Below, in pieces: positions 22,163 to 33,564 of a stretch of DNA of 64,000 nucleotides (within the stretch, counting starts at the first letter, position 1; each line of letters starts with the position of its first letter). Below the pieces are notes generated by a model. The model had not been told where the DNA came from and made no database searches. It was given only the letters and a program-made list of their open reading frames with translations. Origin of the DNA: Microstegium vimineum (taxonomy: Eukaryota > Streptophyta > Magnoliopsida > Poales > Poaceae). The translations under genes and the position numbers were made by a program. Location of the stretch: positions 9,641,964-9,705,963 of the forward strand of contig CM039130.1 in the NCBI GenBank assembly GCA_022036555.1, given 5' to 3'.

Positions 22163-23091
22163 CACTAGTACGAAAAAAGTTCTACGCCGGTGGTGTGCAA
22201 TAATTTGTATATGTGGTTTCGCTTATCTTGTGTCAGCAGAAATCAAACGGTTCCGAACCACCACTAGAAATCATGTATTTCTACAGGACTGTCTGTAAAA
22301 AATCGATTTCTACAGACGGTTTCTTAAGAAATACGCCACTAAAAATACTTGGACACTGATTTTTTTTTATTTTTGTAAAAAACCTTGGATGGAAAAACTT
22401 CTTAAATAAAAGTTATAGATCTCAAAAAGTTATGAAACTTTATAGCTGATAATTTTTTCATTTGAAATCATCTTGTCATCAAAAACTACGTTCGAATTTT
22501 TCAAATTTGAAATTTATTTTTTTATAAACGACCTCGAATGAAAAAACTGCTTACACAAAAGTTGTAGATCTTGAAAAGTTACAAAACTTTGTAGTTGACA
22601 ACGTTTAATTTGAATTTTTTTAGTGGCTCAAACAATCAATTTACACTCGGTTTAGTGGTAGAGGAGGGTACGTGTGGTTCATTCGAAAAGTTACTAAAAC
22701 ATAATCTGGACACAATTGATTTATGGGTGGAGTGGTAGAGGAGGGTACGCGTGAGGATGAGGTTGTGGGTTCGAACCCCTGAGCTCGCATAGAACGCGAT
22801 TTTACGCGGAAAAATGTGACTTGTGACTTCAATGAAGATGGGCGGGCGGCTCAATAGTCAGCCTCTCCCAGAATTAATTTTTTTCCTATTTTAAAAACCC
22901 GATTTTTGGACAACCATTTCTACAGGCGGTTCCTTAAGAAAATCGTCTGTAGAAATCGATTCTACTGGTGGTTCTTAAGGAATCCCCTATATTGTGCTCA
23001 CATTTCCACTAGCCCCGAGCACAGGCAGTTTTGAAAAACGCTAGTGAAAATGGGTTCAGAACCGCCTGTATAGTAGTCTTGTGTACTAGTG
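22163..23091. mobile_element. Small non-autonomous CACTA element
   Basis: 929 bp. Both ends begin CACTAGTAC (22163 plus strand; 23091 minus strand) and the flanks are ATA on each side (22160-22162, 23092-23094), the 3-bp CACTA duplication. Subterminal words TTTCTACAGACGG/CCGTCTGTAGAAA and GGTTCTTAAGGAA recur in both orientations. No transposase frame. Contains a tRNA-like segment. Confidence 0.85.
22718..22790 (+). other. tRNA-like segment inside the CACTA element
   Basis: GGAGTGGTAGAGGAGGG resembles a Pol III A box region and GGGTTCGAACCCC at about 22768-22780 is a good B box. A partial upstream copy (TTTAGTGGTAGAGGAGGGTAC) lies at about 22651-22672. A full cloverleaf is not convincing, so this is a tRNA relic or SINE head, not a functional tRNA gene. 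Confidence 0.4.
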
Positions 23092-23214
23092 ATATAAGAA
23101 AGAGTAGGAGGGCTCTAGATGTGTTTATTTTATCTCCCTGATCTTCTTTGGGAAAACTATAATTGTTTTGGACATTTGGGGAGAAATAATGCAGAGATGC
23201 TGAAATCTGGAATG

Positions 23215-23352
23215 CACTACTAGAATCTTGAGTTGCCATGAGTAGTGCCAAACCATCAATGGAAATACCATAACCGCCAAGGAAATAATCGTTGACTATT
23301 AACCGTCAAATAAAAGTCTCGGCTCTCCAGGCAATTAAGGATTTGGGTAGTG
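23215..23352. mobile_element. 138-bp CACTA-type MITE
   Basis: Begins CACTACTAGAATC and, on the minus strand, CACTACCCAAATCC; flanked by ATG on both sides (23212-23214, 23353-23355). Only six terminal bases match, so the call depends on the flanking duplication. Confidence 0.55.
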
Positions 23353-23728
23353 ATGGCTTTTGTCGTGGGAGAGTTTGTTCCTTCACAAACTAAACAAGTT
23401 GCACGTGCACTTATTCACACAATTATCAACCTCATTGATTTTATAGAGCATGTAATCAACATTTGAATATAGCCATATAGGGATGAAGTCCAACAAGGCA
23501 ACAACACATGGTTAGCTAGCTCCTGCCAAAATAAAGTGTCCAACACCTCTTGCTACTTCCCATCCCTAGCTAAACTCACATGGAACTAGCTAATCATTGA
23601 AGCGAGTTAGTTGGCTTCCATGCAACCCTGTTCATTATGTAGCACCAGTGCAAGGTTTGAAGCAGAGGAAATTTTGTGGGGCTAGGATGAACTTGGGGAA
23701 AGAACTATCATATGTTTGGTTTCTGTTT
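23353..23728. other. Spacer, nothing recognised
   Basis: A 104-codon frame at 23597-23911 has no recognisable domain and overlaps the LTR remnant; not called. Confidence 0.4.
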
Positions 23729-24330
23729 GTGTTGGAGAATCACCTTCTCCTGACGGGTATAGGGGGACTGCAAAGAATTGGAAATACGTGTGAGGCTGAG
23801 GGGAGCCTTTGCGATGGCCGAAGGCACGGAAGTCTCCAAATCAAGGCTTTAAACGTGGAAACAATGACTTCTCTCTCCCTTTATTACGGTGGGTGTAGCC
23901 CCCTTTTATAGGACATTGTACAAGAGTTTTGATGCTTTTACATTGGTGCCCCTCCTTCACATGGGGATCCCCAGATATTCCAGGTACCTCTCACAAAAAC
24001 TCAGGGGTGCTATCGGGTCCTTCTAGCTAGGCCAAGAGATGGACCCTATTCCACATAAGTGGAGGCCCATTTAGGACATTTGGCCCCCCTCCTAGGCGAA
24101 GGCTCCCTTGATGCCGCCTCATGTCGACGAAAGCCTCCAACTCCTACGATGCCTTCGCTCGTCCTTGGGCCTCCATTCCAGTTAGCCTTCACCAAGACTT
24201 CGCCGCTCATTGAAGGTTGAGGTGTCGCCAGCCTTTGTACATCGACGAAACCTGCGCACAGAGGATGAAGGGTCTTCGGGCCTAGTAATTCGTTTAATAG
24301 TCACCTTCGCAATCTCTATCCTAATAGTTT
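23729..24330 (-). mobile_element. LTR remnant (family A), minus orientation
   Basis: Minus strand carries CCTATAAAAGGGGGCTACAC, CCGTAATAAAGGGAGAGA and, toward its end, CCCCTATACCCGTCA. These match the remnant at 12905-13378 in inverse orientation. Upstream on the minus strand are CGAAGGC/GCCTTCG-rich words. No coding region adjoins, so it is solo or truncated. Confidence 0.55.
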
Positions 24331-24829
24331 GCATGTCTTTTTTTATACTCCTTGATTAAATGGCGGTGGTGCCCACACTTTTCATGATTGACACGTTGGG
24401 CTTGAAGCATGCATGGTACTTGATGATTGATTGAATATGGTTGGAGATTTGCTAATGTAGCCTCGAAGCATAGTCCAATTGCTGGTTATTGTTAGTACTT
24501 TCCTTGTGTTTCTTGAAAATATATAAAAATCAGTTAGTTGCAGCCCTAGTTATGAGGAACGAACCAGACCGGTGGTCCAACCTGTAAAATACCAACCAGA
24601 GGCTATATCGGTTCAGTTTGCTTTAAAGATCAGCCATGCAATCGAACCGGTAAAACTAGATAAACCAGCTATTTTTTTATGAAACCGGCGAACCAACCTA
24701 TTCCTAGTGAACCGGCCTGGTTTGGATTAATTGCAGTGCACAGGAGGAGGTGCCATGTCCGTGTGCATGTGACTGCCTATTCACCCTTCTAGCTGTTCAT
24801 GGGTCCCCTAGCTGTTGTTGATGGCCTCT
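24331..24829. other. Spacer with AACCGG-rich repeat debris
   Basis: 24545-24725 is rich in GAACCGG, ACCGGTGG and AACCGGCC words of the kind found at transposon ends, but no ends could be paired. No gene seen. Confidence 0.35.
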
Positions 24830-25047
24830 AAAGTTGAGCATGCAGCCCGTGCGCCGGAGGCACGGCCCAAAGCACGGTGAAGTGGCCAGGCCCGAGCACG
24901 GCACGGCACGATCAGCAAACGTGTCCATGCTGGCCCATGGCACATAGCAGGCTGCGCTTGGGCCATGGCCTCGGCACGGCGAGCGGCACGACCCGGCCCG
25001 CAATTTAACGTCCGGCATGGTGCCATCCCGTTGCGGGGGGAGGGGGG

Positions 25048-25055
25048 TATATAAG
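25048..25055 (+). promoter_or_regulatory. TATA box of the hAT-1 transposase gene
   Basis: TATATAAG in a GC-rich context about 630 bp before the probable start codon. The leader that follows contains CTAACCCTAATCCC and AACCCTAACCCTAACCCTAG (25530-25550) motifs. Confidence 0.5.
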
Positions 25056-25679
25056 CGGCCTCGCGCGGCTGCCTAACCCTAATCCCATTTGTTCCCTCCC
25101 CCCTAGACGCAGCCCGTAGTGTCGCAGCACTCCCAAACCCTAATCCCCAAATCTCCCCTCGCAGCCTCATCTCTCCACTCTCCTATCGTCGGCTCGCCGC
25201 TGACCACCTGCCACGGCCGTCGAGACTCCATCGATGATGGTGACCGTTGGATCTTGAGACCCACTCTTGTCTTGGGGTCTTCTCCGTCTCTATCACTGTC
25301 TCTCGTCTTGGGGTCTTCTTCGTTTCTTCGGTGATGGGCTCCGACTCCGTGCTAGCAACGTCGGATCTTGAGATCCACTCTTGTCTCTCCCCTCTCGTAC
25401 TGTCTTCTTCCTCCTTCCCTCTCTCTGTTCCCTTCTCGTCTTCTTCTTCTCCGTCTCCATCACTCGTCTCGGGGTCTTCTTCTTCGTTTCTCCGGCACCA
25501 GGTTCCGACTCCGTGCAGGAAAGTAAACAAAACCCTAACCCTAACCCTAGTCCCTAGATCTCATCAATTCATGTTCACCCTAACCCTAGATCTCCTCTGT
25601 TTTCTATTTGCAGGTCGCCAGCGTCTAGCTGGTGCCGTAGGAGGCGTTGAGGAATGGTGTCGAGAAGGTAAGAAGGGTC

Positions 25680-26638
25680 ATGGCCAGGGCTGGCGATGAT
25701 GGTGATGGTGTCGATGGGCCATCCATCAACGACGAGCTCAGGGCGCTGGGCGAGATCCCTGACGACGAAGATGGCATGGGAGATGCTGCCGCACTCTTGT
25801 TCGGGGTAAGGCCTGATGCTGCGGTGGCTGGTGCTGCGGGTTGTGCTCCTCCAGCTCCTACGGCCCCTGCCGCTAGCGATGCAGCTTCTCTAGCATCGTC
25901 TACCACCGACAGTAAGCGTCATTCTCATGTCTGGGCTGACTTTGATGAAATAAGAGAGACTGTTGATGGTGAATTACGTGTTATTGCTATTTGCAAGTTA
26001 TGCAAGTCTCGTTTGTCTGGCACTTCTGCTAATGGCACTAGGCATTTAAATAGACATAGTTAATCATGCAAGAAAAAGGTAGATAATGCTAATCTTGTGC
26101 AAAGTAGGCTTGCTTTAGACCCTGATGGGTCTTATAGAAATTGGGGATATAAACATGATGTTGTTAGGGAGGAGCTTTGTCGTTTGATTGCTAGATTAGA
26201 TCTGCCTTTATCTATTGCTGACTGTGATGCTTGGGATGATTACATTCAACGTGCTCACAATCCTAGATATAAGAGGGTCTCTAGATTTACCACCTCTAGA
26301 GATCTGGCTAAGCTTTACAATGAAAAACTGCATCACCTTAAAAATGAGGTTTTTCCTAGTGTGTCTTCTATCTGTTTGACATCTGATATATGGTCTGGTA
26401 TGCTAAGGAGGATTATATAACTGTTGTTGCTCACTACATTACTGCTAAATGGGAACTAAAAAATTGCCCTTGGTTTTAAACTCATTGAAGTGAGTCATAA
26501 TGGTATTAACATTGGTGACTGTATATCTGGTGTGCTTAGAGATTGGGGTTTGCTTGACAAAGTGTTTGCTATTAGCCTTGATAATGTTTCTTCTAATACA
26601 ACTGCTATGCTTGCATTGAAACCTTTGCTTGATAGTTA
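25680..26638 (+). pseudogene. hAT-1 transposase, N-terminal part (BED zinc finger)
   Basis: The start chosen is ATG at 25680 (MARAGDDGDGVDG); an upstream in-frame ATG at 25647 exists. The acidic N-terminus is followed by a BED-type zinc finger, HVWADFDEI then CKLCKSRLSGTSANGTRHL and NRH (two Cys, two His). Next come hAT body blocks: DPDGSYRNWGYKHDVVREEL, SICLTSDIWSG, then after frameshifts SHNGINIGDCISGVLRDWGL and FAISLDNVSSNTTAM. Defects: in-frame TAA at 26061-26063 right after the BED finger, a lost base near 26399 and an extra A near 26460, each shifting frame. The protein would bind element ends in the nucleus and cut and join DNA. Coding stops at LLDSY, where the CACTA element is inserted. 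Confidence 0.85.
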
Positions 26639-27299
26639 CACTAGTAGGGATCTGACCATCTGTGACGTACTCATATCGTCACTAAAGATGCTAAAAACGT
26701 CACCGAGTGTAATCCGTGACGAATTTGTGACGAAAATGCGATCGTCGTTGAGGTCGCGTCACATTTGATCTACGGTGACGAAATGTTTTTATACGTCATG
26801 GATGTGTCTCTAGTCTGTGACGAAAACTCCATCGTCACGGATGTGATTTCTTTTCTATGACGATCGGTTTTGGTCACGATCCACCGTCCGCCGTCACGCC
26901 AAAACGACCCCGTTAACGGCGTCGTTAACGATGTTTGTAACCTGTGACGGTCCATTTTGGTCACAGATTGACCTATGGAATCGTCATAACGACCCGTTTA
27001 GAAGCGACCTAACTGCGCTTGCCACGTAGGATGCTGACATGGCTGATGACGTCATCGCTGACGTGGCACATGATGTCATCACTGATGCGGATGCTACGTT
27101 GCCACCACGTAGACCAATCAGATTCTACCACATGGCTTGTTCCTATTGGTTCTTATTTGGTCACAGATTGTTATTTGAAATCGTCACTAAAGATGAAAGA
27201 TTTTGGTCATAGCTTGCGATTTGAAATCGTTACGGATTCGGTTTGTAATCTGTCACTGAAGACGCCATCATTTTCGTCAGAGAAATATATATAGTAATT

Positions 27300-28690
27300 T
27301 AATTGCAATTTAGAAATGATACTAGAAATACCACATAATTTCGTACTAAATAATCCAATATTCCAACGAGCATACATCTCAGTTCACAGCAACACCAGTT
27401 CACAGAACATAACATCATACAATAAAAAGTTGTCAACCTAAGTGCTTGCATAAAACACACTTCAAAAGATGAAACAACCAACATGTTATGCAACCAGTCA
27501 CATGTAGTAAGTCGATTCGGAGCCCACATGTTTTCCAATGCCTATGTCCGCCATGAAGTCCCTCGTTTGCTGCAATGTTGCCATTAGTCACCCACTGCAT
27601 GTGAATAAGTTCAAAATTATTAATTCTAACAGTAGTCTCCTACCTCTTATATGGATTTTAGAAAACATACGCTGAAAACAAATGTTTAAACTAAAAACAT
27701 AATATGTTCAGCTAACAATGTGTTGCTGACCAAAGTAGACATGTTAATAGAGGCAGATTATAGCAAGACATAAACGGTAGGCGCATAAGATATATCTCAT
27801 ACACAAATGATTATAAAGTACATTAAAAAAATAAGAACTTACATTCACATTCAATTGGTGGATTTCATCATCTCCAAATATGGTAGATTCTGTTGCAAAG
27901 AAAGGAAACAACAAAGTGGGCATCCGAATCTATAATACTAAAAATCATGGCACAACTGAGACTTAAATTAATTGAGAATAGAAAAAATACCAAATGACAT
28001 ATAGAAGATGTGCAGCGATTAACTACTTTAGTGTACAGTGATATTGATACATACCAAGTTATAAAAAAAAACATAGCTTCTAAAAAGGCAATACGTTCAG
28101 TAGGGTGAAGACAGATTCATAATGAAGTAGATGGCAAGTATCCAGAAATTCATTAATCTATATACGTACAACAAAGTGACCAGTCAATAAAATATACATT
28201 AGTTACATCATCAGGCATTGCGACACACTAAAATAACTAATTCACACTATAATTTGAGCTCTAGTAAATTATAAAAGCTTTAGCTAAAAATACATGCAGA
28301 ACTGATGCATACTGAACCATTAGTCAACATGTAGAAATCCAAAATAGATTTACCTATTGGTCTGAGCACCATGCTGCTGCCTGCTTGCCACACACCGCAG
28401 TACAGCAGTACTGTTGTGCCAGTGTGCCACTCGCCTCCGGCCTGGGCACCTGGCTTTTGGCCTGCCGTGTCGCCCGCACTGGCACAGTCAGGGACGCCTG
28501 CACGGCTCACTGCTGCGCTGCGCGGCTGCTGCTTGCGCTGCGCTCGGCACTGGCTCCACGCCTCCTGTTGCGGTGTATAATTTGTAGTGTATAATTTGAA
28601 AAATGCAAAGTTAGATATCATTACAATGTACAAGATAATGCTCAATACCATGCGAGTGTGATACAGGCCAAGCAACAACTTCCGGATCCC
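27300..28690. other. Unassigned interior of the CACTA element
   Basis: AT-rich with a sharp GC-rich island at about 28360-28575 (words GCACTGGCACAG, GCTGCGCTGCGCGG). No protein family recognised in either strand. Confidence 0.4.
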
Positions 28691-28861
28691 TAATTTATGG
28701 AGATCTTCATCATTGCTGCTTGGCAGATTTGGAAACAAGTTTGATAGGGGTCGCCCTTCCTTAGATTCTTGGCACCTTTGTGGGCTTTGTACAGCTTCTA
28801 TTCTTTTATTTTAATAAATTCTTACAGTGGGGACTTCACTGTTTTACTATTTAAAAAAAAC
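28690..28861 (+). mobile_element. LINE 3' end fragment
   Basis: Plus strand reads LFMEIFIIAAWQIWKQ, then after a small frame break FDRGRPSLDSWHLC, matching the conserved W-x-IW-K-x and P-S-x-x-SW tail of plant LINE ORF2. A short 3' end follows and finishes in A8 at about 28853-28860. Inserted in the CACTA element. Confidence 0.6.
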
Positions 28862-28959
28862 ATGGGAGTATTCTACATTGCCGACTTCTGCAGACATCGA
28901 CTCATTCCTAATAATTACGCTTGCTAAACACTTCAAGGACTTGATGGAGGGGAGAGATG

Positions 28960-29075
28960 CCCCCTTGATAACTAGGGAGGTGGGCACACAACCATGCAGC
29001 ACCAGGGATCCAAACCCTGGTGGGGAGCTACGCATGGGTGCTCAAACACTGTACCATCAGCGCGTCTGCTCTTGC
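28960..29075 (-). mobile_element. SINE-like tRNA-derived segment
   Basis: On the minus strand an A-box-like GATGGTACAGTG is followed after about 40 bases by a B-box-like AGGGTTTGGATCCCTG. The layout matches tRNA-derived SINE heads. The tail is not clear. Confidence 0.4.
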
Positions 29076-29272
29076 TTAACACATTAATATTTTTTTTCTT
29101 GGGAAACTTCAGTTTTAGTTTGATATTTTTTCTACGAACAATGGAAGACCCAAGTTTTAATTTGACAGTCACTAATACTCAATATCCTAAATGCTGCAAA
29201 ATAATCCTTAGTTATCTACCTGCCTATGATACCAATAACATAATTTTAAACAGAGTTGCAAAATCTATTTTC

Positions 29273-29300
29273 AAAAGAAAGAAAGAAAGAAAGAAAGAAT
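29273..29300. repeat. GAAA microsatellite
   Basis: About six uninterrupted AAAG/GAAA units. Confidence 0.9.
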
Positions 29301-30248
29301 TAGACTTAAGAATAGCTATATTGTTCTCAGATAAGATTGCCCTTGGTGTTATTGGGCATTAGATAATCATAAGTCACATATGATACCACTAACAACAAAG
29401 CACAGGATTTCAAGGAAAAGAACACAATTGGACAAGTTCAGTTCAAATATTTGTAGCGTTAATGGAGAGAAAGAGTTTGAAATGAGCATGTGTGCTAACC
29501 AACAAGTTTATTGAAGAGAAGCCATCACGCGCAGCTAGGTTTCTTGAAAGTTCAACAGCTCCTTTACTGTAATCCGTTCTGGTTAAGTCTGCAAACCTGG
29601 AAAAACAGCCATTGTCATTGGGTGTCAAATAGAGATGTGATCCTTTTCTATGGTTGTGTCCAAAACTAGGTGGCATTTTATTTTATTATAAGAAGAAAAT
29701 ATGCACTCAAATTCGCCATGACGAAGACTTGAAACTGGGTAGTCTAGGCATACATCCACACCCTCAACCAACTCAATTTCCTATTTAAGCTGATTATAAT
29801 CACTTAAATAATTTAGCATATTGTTGTTACTTGGCTGAATATTGCTTGAATGGTGTTTCTTCTCCCTCTTAACTAAATGATGTCTTATGAAAAAAAGGGA
29901 GGGATAAAGGCAGATTTTTCAATCAAAATCTCTAACAATTCCTCTAAAATGCAACTTTAAAACTAAAAAGTGCCTAATGAAAGTATCACATAGGTGGTTA
30001 AGGTATGATGGTCCCCATTGCTAGCAGATCATATGATTTCCACAGAGCAATATTGTTAAAGTAACTAAACGTATATTGGCACTATAAGATCTGCTGTGGT
30101 ACCACTATACTTCATGTTTCATCTGTACGCACTCAGGTTTCAACTTGCTATTCTGCTTTTGTTCTTTAGGTGCATATATATGCATAAGGCTTTAGTTTTT
30201 TAGGTGTATATATGTATAAGCTTGAATTGCACAGACCGAAGCAAGCAC

Positions 30249-30334
30249 AAATGACAGAACTCCTAGTACTCCAAAAGCAGTTACAACTAGATTCATCAAG
30301 CGAAATGACAGAACTCCTAGTAGTCCAAAAGCTT
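30249..30334. repeat. Two direct copies of a 30-bp word
   Basis: AATGACAGAACTCCTAGTA followed by STCCAAAAGC occurs at 30249 and 30303, 54 bp apart. Confidence 0.75.
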
Positions 30335-30479
30335 GAACACGAATCATTGGAATTAGTATTTGAAATTTACTTCGACTACACGTTGTTTCCATTTGACAAA
30401 GCAGCTAAATGGCGGTTTGGCAAAACCTTACTCCAGACCTACAGAGCCTTCGCTCTATCAATTTGTTCACAGCGATGGA

Positions 30480-30970
30480 TCTGGACGCAGGCTACAGAGA
30501 AGGGGGCCGCGCGGTACCTCGGCTGGGGACCCGAGGAGGGAGGAGGCGGAGGAAGCGGCGCGAATTTGCTGCCCCGCATCGCTCGCTTCTCATCGTGGAG
30601 TCGCTGTCGGCGTGGCGTGGAGGAGCCGTGGCGGCGTGGAGTCGCAGAGGAGCAACGTGGGGGCGGACGGGGCGGGGCGGCGTGGAAGAGCGCGGACAGG
30701 TGGCTGTGGGGAGAGAGGAGCGACCGGCGTGGGGAGGCGCGCAGGAGCCCCGAAGTCGGGAGGATGCGCAGGAGCGTCGGCGTGGGGGAGGATGCGCAGG
30801 AGCGGCCAAGGCGTAGGGGAGGCGCGGAGGAGCGCCGGTGTTGGGCAGGGCCGCGGGGTGTGGTGGCGGCGGCGCGTGGCTGCGGGCCGCGCGCCCACGG
30901 GCGAGCAGCGGCCGCCGGCGATGGTGCGCGCGCGCGGGGCCGGGGCGGGGAGGGGCGCTGAGTGGCGGCG
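30480..30970. other. GC-rich island with ~27-bp tandem repeat
   Basis: Strong GC jump within AT-rich CACTA DNA. The part at about 30745-30850 repeats GCGCAGGAGC-containing units (GGATGCGCAGGAGCG twice, GCGCGCAGGAGCC, GCGCGGAGGAGCG). Open frames overlap on both strands with Arg/Gly/Pro-rich low complexity and no recognised domain, so no gene is called. It could be a captured 5' region. Confidence 0.4.
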
Positions 30971-31080
30971 GCTTGAGAAGCTAGGGTTTTTTTATTATTA
31001 TTTCTAAGCGTTGGGCCGGGCCTTATAAATTAATTTAATTTTCATTGCTCATATAAATTTTAGTTCTAAATTTAATATGC

Positions 31081-33060
31081 ATATATGTCATTTTTGCTCT
31101 CATACTAACTCCAAATGTGATGGTTGTTTTTCCTGTATTTTTGAAAATCAATACCTATCATTTGAGTTAGTTCATCTATTAATGTGACTAATTTTAAAAG
31201 AATTTAAATTTTGAATTTCAAAATATGATAACTTGAAATCAGTTTTCGAAACTCTAAATGCTTTCAAATACAAAATTTATGAATAACAAGTTTGTTAAAC
31301 TAACAAAGATCTACATTTCTTATTTTGGTCAAGATTTCATTTGACAAAGTTTGGATGCTTCAAATTTTGAATTTGAAAAAATAACACCTTCAAACTAGTA
31401 TTTGAAACTCTAAATGGTTTCAAATAGAGACGTCATGAATACCAAGTTTGTTAAACTCATCAGGATCTACATTTGTTGTTTTGGTCAACTTGTCATTTGA
31501 CAAAGTTTGAATAAGTCAAATTTTGAATTTTAAATTTTGATAGTTTTAAATAAGTTTTCAAAACCTTAGATTATCTCAAATAGAAAAGTTATGAATACCA
31601 AGTTTGATCAACTCATCAAGATCTACATTTATTATATAGGTAATTTTTGCATTTGACAAAGTATTAGGAAATTTTAGTTCTAAATTCATAAGTCTCTTGT
31701 ATAATTTCATAATCTATATGTGAGATTCATGATGTTGTGACTAGTATTTACTAGTACTTTGTCAAATGGAAAAATGACCTATATAATAATTGTACATCTT
31801 GATGAGTTATAACTCGTTTGTATTCAAAACTTTTTCATCTAAGATCATTTAGTGTCTTAGAAATCTTGTTCGCAGTGCTAGTTTATTTAAACTCAAAATT
31901 TAAATTGGTTAAATAAAATTGTATGAAAATATGATTAAACTAATAGGAGTAAGATCACAACAGGACGATAGGTATGGATTTTAGAAAAGTACAGGAAAAA
32001 ACTATCATATTTGGAGTTAGTATGAGAGAGAAAAACTAGTTACGAGTTTCAACTACAGATTAAAACAAGAAATCACGTCTGTTCACATGAACAGGCGTGA
32101 TTTCTTGTTTTAATCTGTAGTTGAAACTCGTAACTAGTTTTTCTCTCTCATACTAACTCTAAATATGATAGTTTTTTTCCTGTACTTTTCTAAAATCAAT
32201 ACCTATCATTTGAGTTGGTTCATCTATTAATGTGACTAATTTTAAAAGAATTTAAATTTTGAATTTCAAAAAATGGTAACTTGAAATCAGTTTTCGAAAC
32301 TCTAAGTCCTTTCAAATATAAAATTTATGAATAACAAATTTGTTAAACTAACAAAGATCTACATTTTTTATTTTGGTCAAGATTTTATTTGACAAAGTTT
32401 GGATGATTCAAATTTTGAATTTGAAAAAATAACACCTTCAAACTAGTATTTGAAACTCTAAATGGATTCAAATAGAGACGTCATGAACACCAAGTTTGTT
32501 ACACTCATCAGGATCTACATTTGTTGTTTTGGTCAATTTTTCATTTGACAAAGTTTGAATAAGTCAAATTTTGAATTTTTAAAATAAAACACCTTTAAAC
32601 TAGTATTTGAAACTCTAAATGGTTTCAAATATAAAAGTCATGAATAATAATTTTGTTAAACTATCCAAGATCTACATTTATTATTTTGGTAAAAAATTTA
32701 TTTGACAAAGTTTGGATGAATCAAAATTTGACATTGAAAACTTACAAATACACTAACTTTCTTTCTTTTGCTAAGAATTGTCAAGTAGCCCAATGGTAAC
32801 GCTATTACCCACCTAATGCTAGGTCATGAGATCAAAGCTCAATAAACACATTTTTTTAAAAAGTTTGAATAAGTCAAATTTTGAATTTTTAAAATAAAAC
32901 ACCTTCAAACTAGTATTTGAAACTCTAAATGGTTTCAAATATAAAATTCATGAATAACAAGTTTGTTAAACTATCCAAGATCTACATTTATTAATTTGGT
33001 CGAAATTTCATTTGACAAAGTTTGGATGAACCAAAATTTGACATTGAAACCTTACAAAAA
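31081..33060. repeat. AT-rich direct and inverted repeat field
   Basis: A unit with TACCTATCATTTGAGTT, CGAAACTCTAAATG, ACAAAGATCTACATTT and TTTGACAAAGTTTGGATG appears at 31081-31670 and again at 32140-32580, with shorter copies from about 32551 and 32861 (310 bp apart). The stretch 31745-32085 carries the same words in inverted orientation. Confidence 0.8.
31967..32207. repeat. Near-perfect palindrome, about 119-nt arms
   Basis: The arms 31967-32085 and 32088-32207 are reverse complements with only a few mismatches and a one-base length difference; the loop is two bases (32086-32087). At the centre: TGTTCA-CA-TGAACA. Weaker symmetry extends further because of the surrounding inverted repeat. 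Confidence 0.9.
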
Positions 33061-33155
33061 CACTAATTTTCTTTCTTTTGCCAAGAATGGTCGAGTAGCC
33101 TAGTGGTAACGCTGTTACCCACCTAGAGCTAGGTTGCGAGATCAAAGCTCGACGA
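32779..33155 (+). other. Two tRNA-like segments in 310-bp tandem units
   Basis: At 32779-32845 and 33089-33155. Each has an A-box match (TAGCCTAGTGG in the second) and a decayed B box (GAGATCAAAGCTC). In the second, GTCGAG and CTCGAC can pair as a closing stem. Not convincing as functional tRNAs. Confidence 0.45.
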
Positions 33156-33250
33156 GTGTATTTTTTGTGCCAAAATAAAAGGTCTAGGCTGCTATATGTA
33201 TCGAACACCGTCAAGTGGTCCACATTAAAAAAATGATCTGTGACCAATTC

Positions 33251-33564
33251 GTTTCATCACTACGTGGACCAAACATGACAAATTATCTATAACCATATCA
33301 AAACATAATCTGTGATAAATATTTTCATCATTACAATGAAGCGCACCGACAACATGATCTATGACGATTCCGATGTGGTAATATATGACGTTCCTATCGC
33401 TTTCGCCGTTTCATCACTACGTGGACCAAACATGACAAATTATCTATGACCATATCAAAACATAATCTGTAACAAATATTTTCATCATTACAATGAAGCG
33501 CACCGACAACATGATCTATGACGATTCCGATGTGATAATATATGACGTTCCTATCGCTTTCGTC
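33251..33564. repeat. Tandem duplication, two copies of 157 bp
   Basis: GTTTCATCACTACGTGGACC begins at 33251 and again at 33408; the copies are nearly identical through TTCCTATCGCTTTCG. Lies in the right subterminal part of the CACTA element. Confidence 0.9.

Noticed and set aside
22718..22790. Functional tRNA gene
   Set aside because: The B box is good but the acceptor and anticodon arms do not pair convincingly.
30212..31007. Long Arg/Gly-rich frames in the CACTA interior as a captured gene
   Set aside because: Frames overlap in three registers and both strands and are tandem-repeat derived; no domain recognised.
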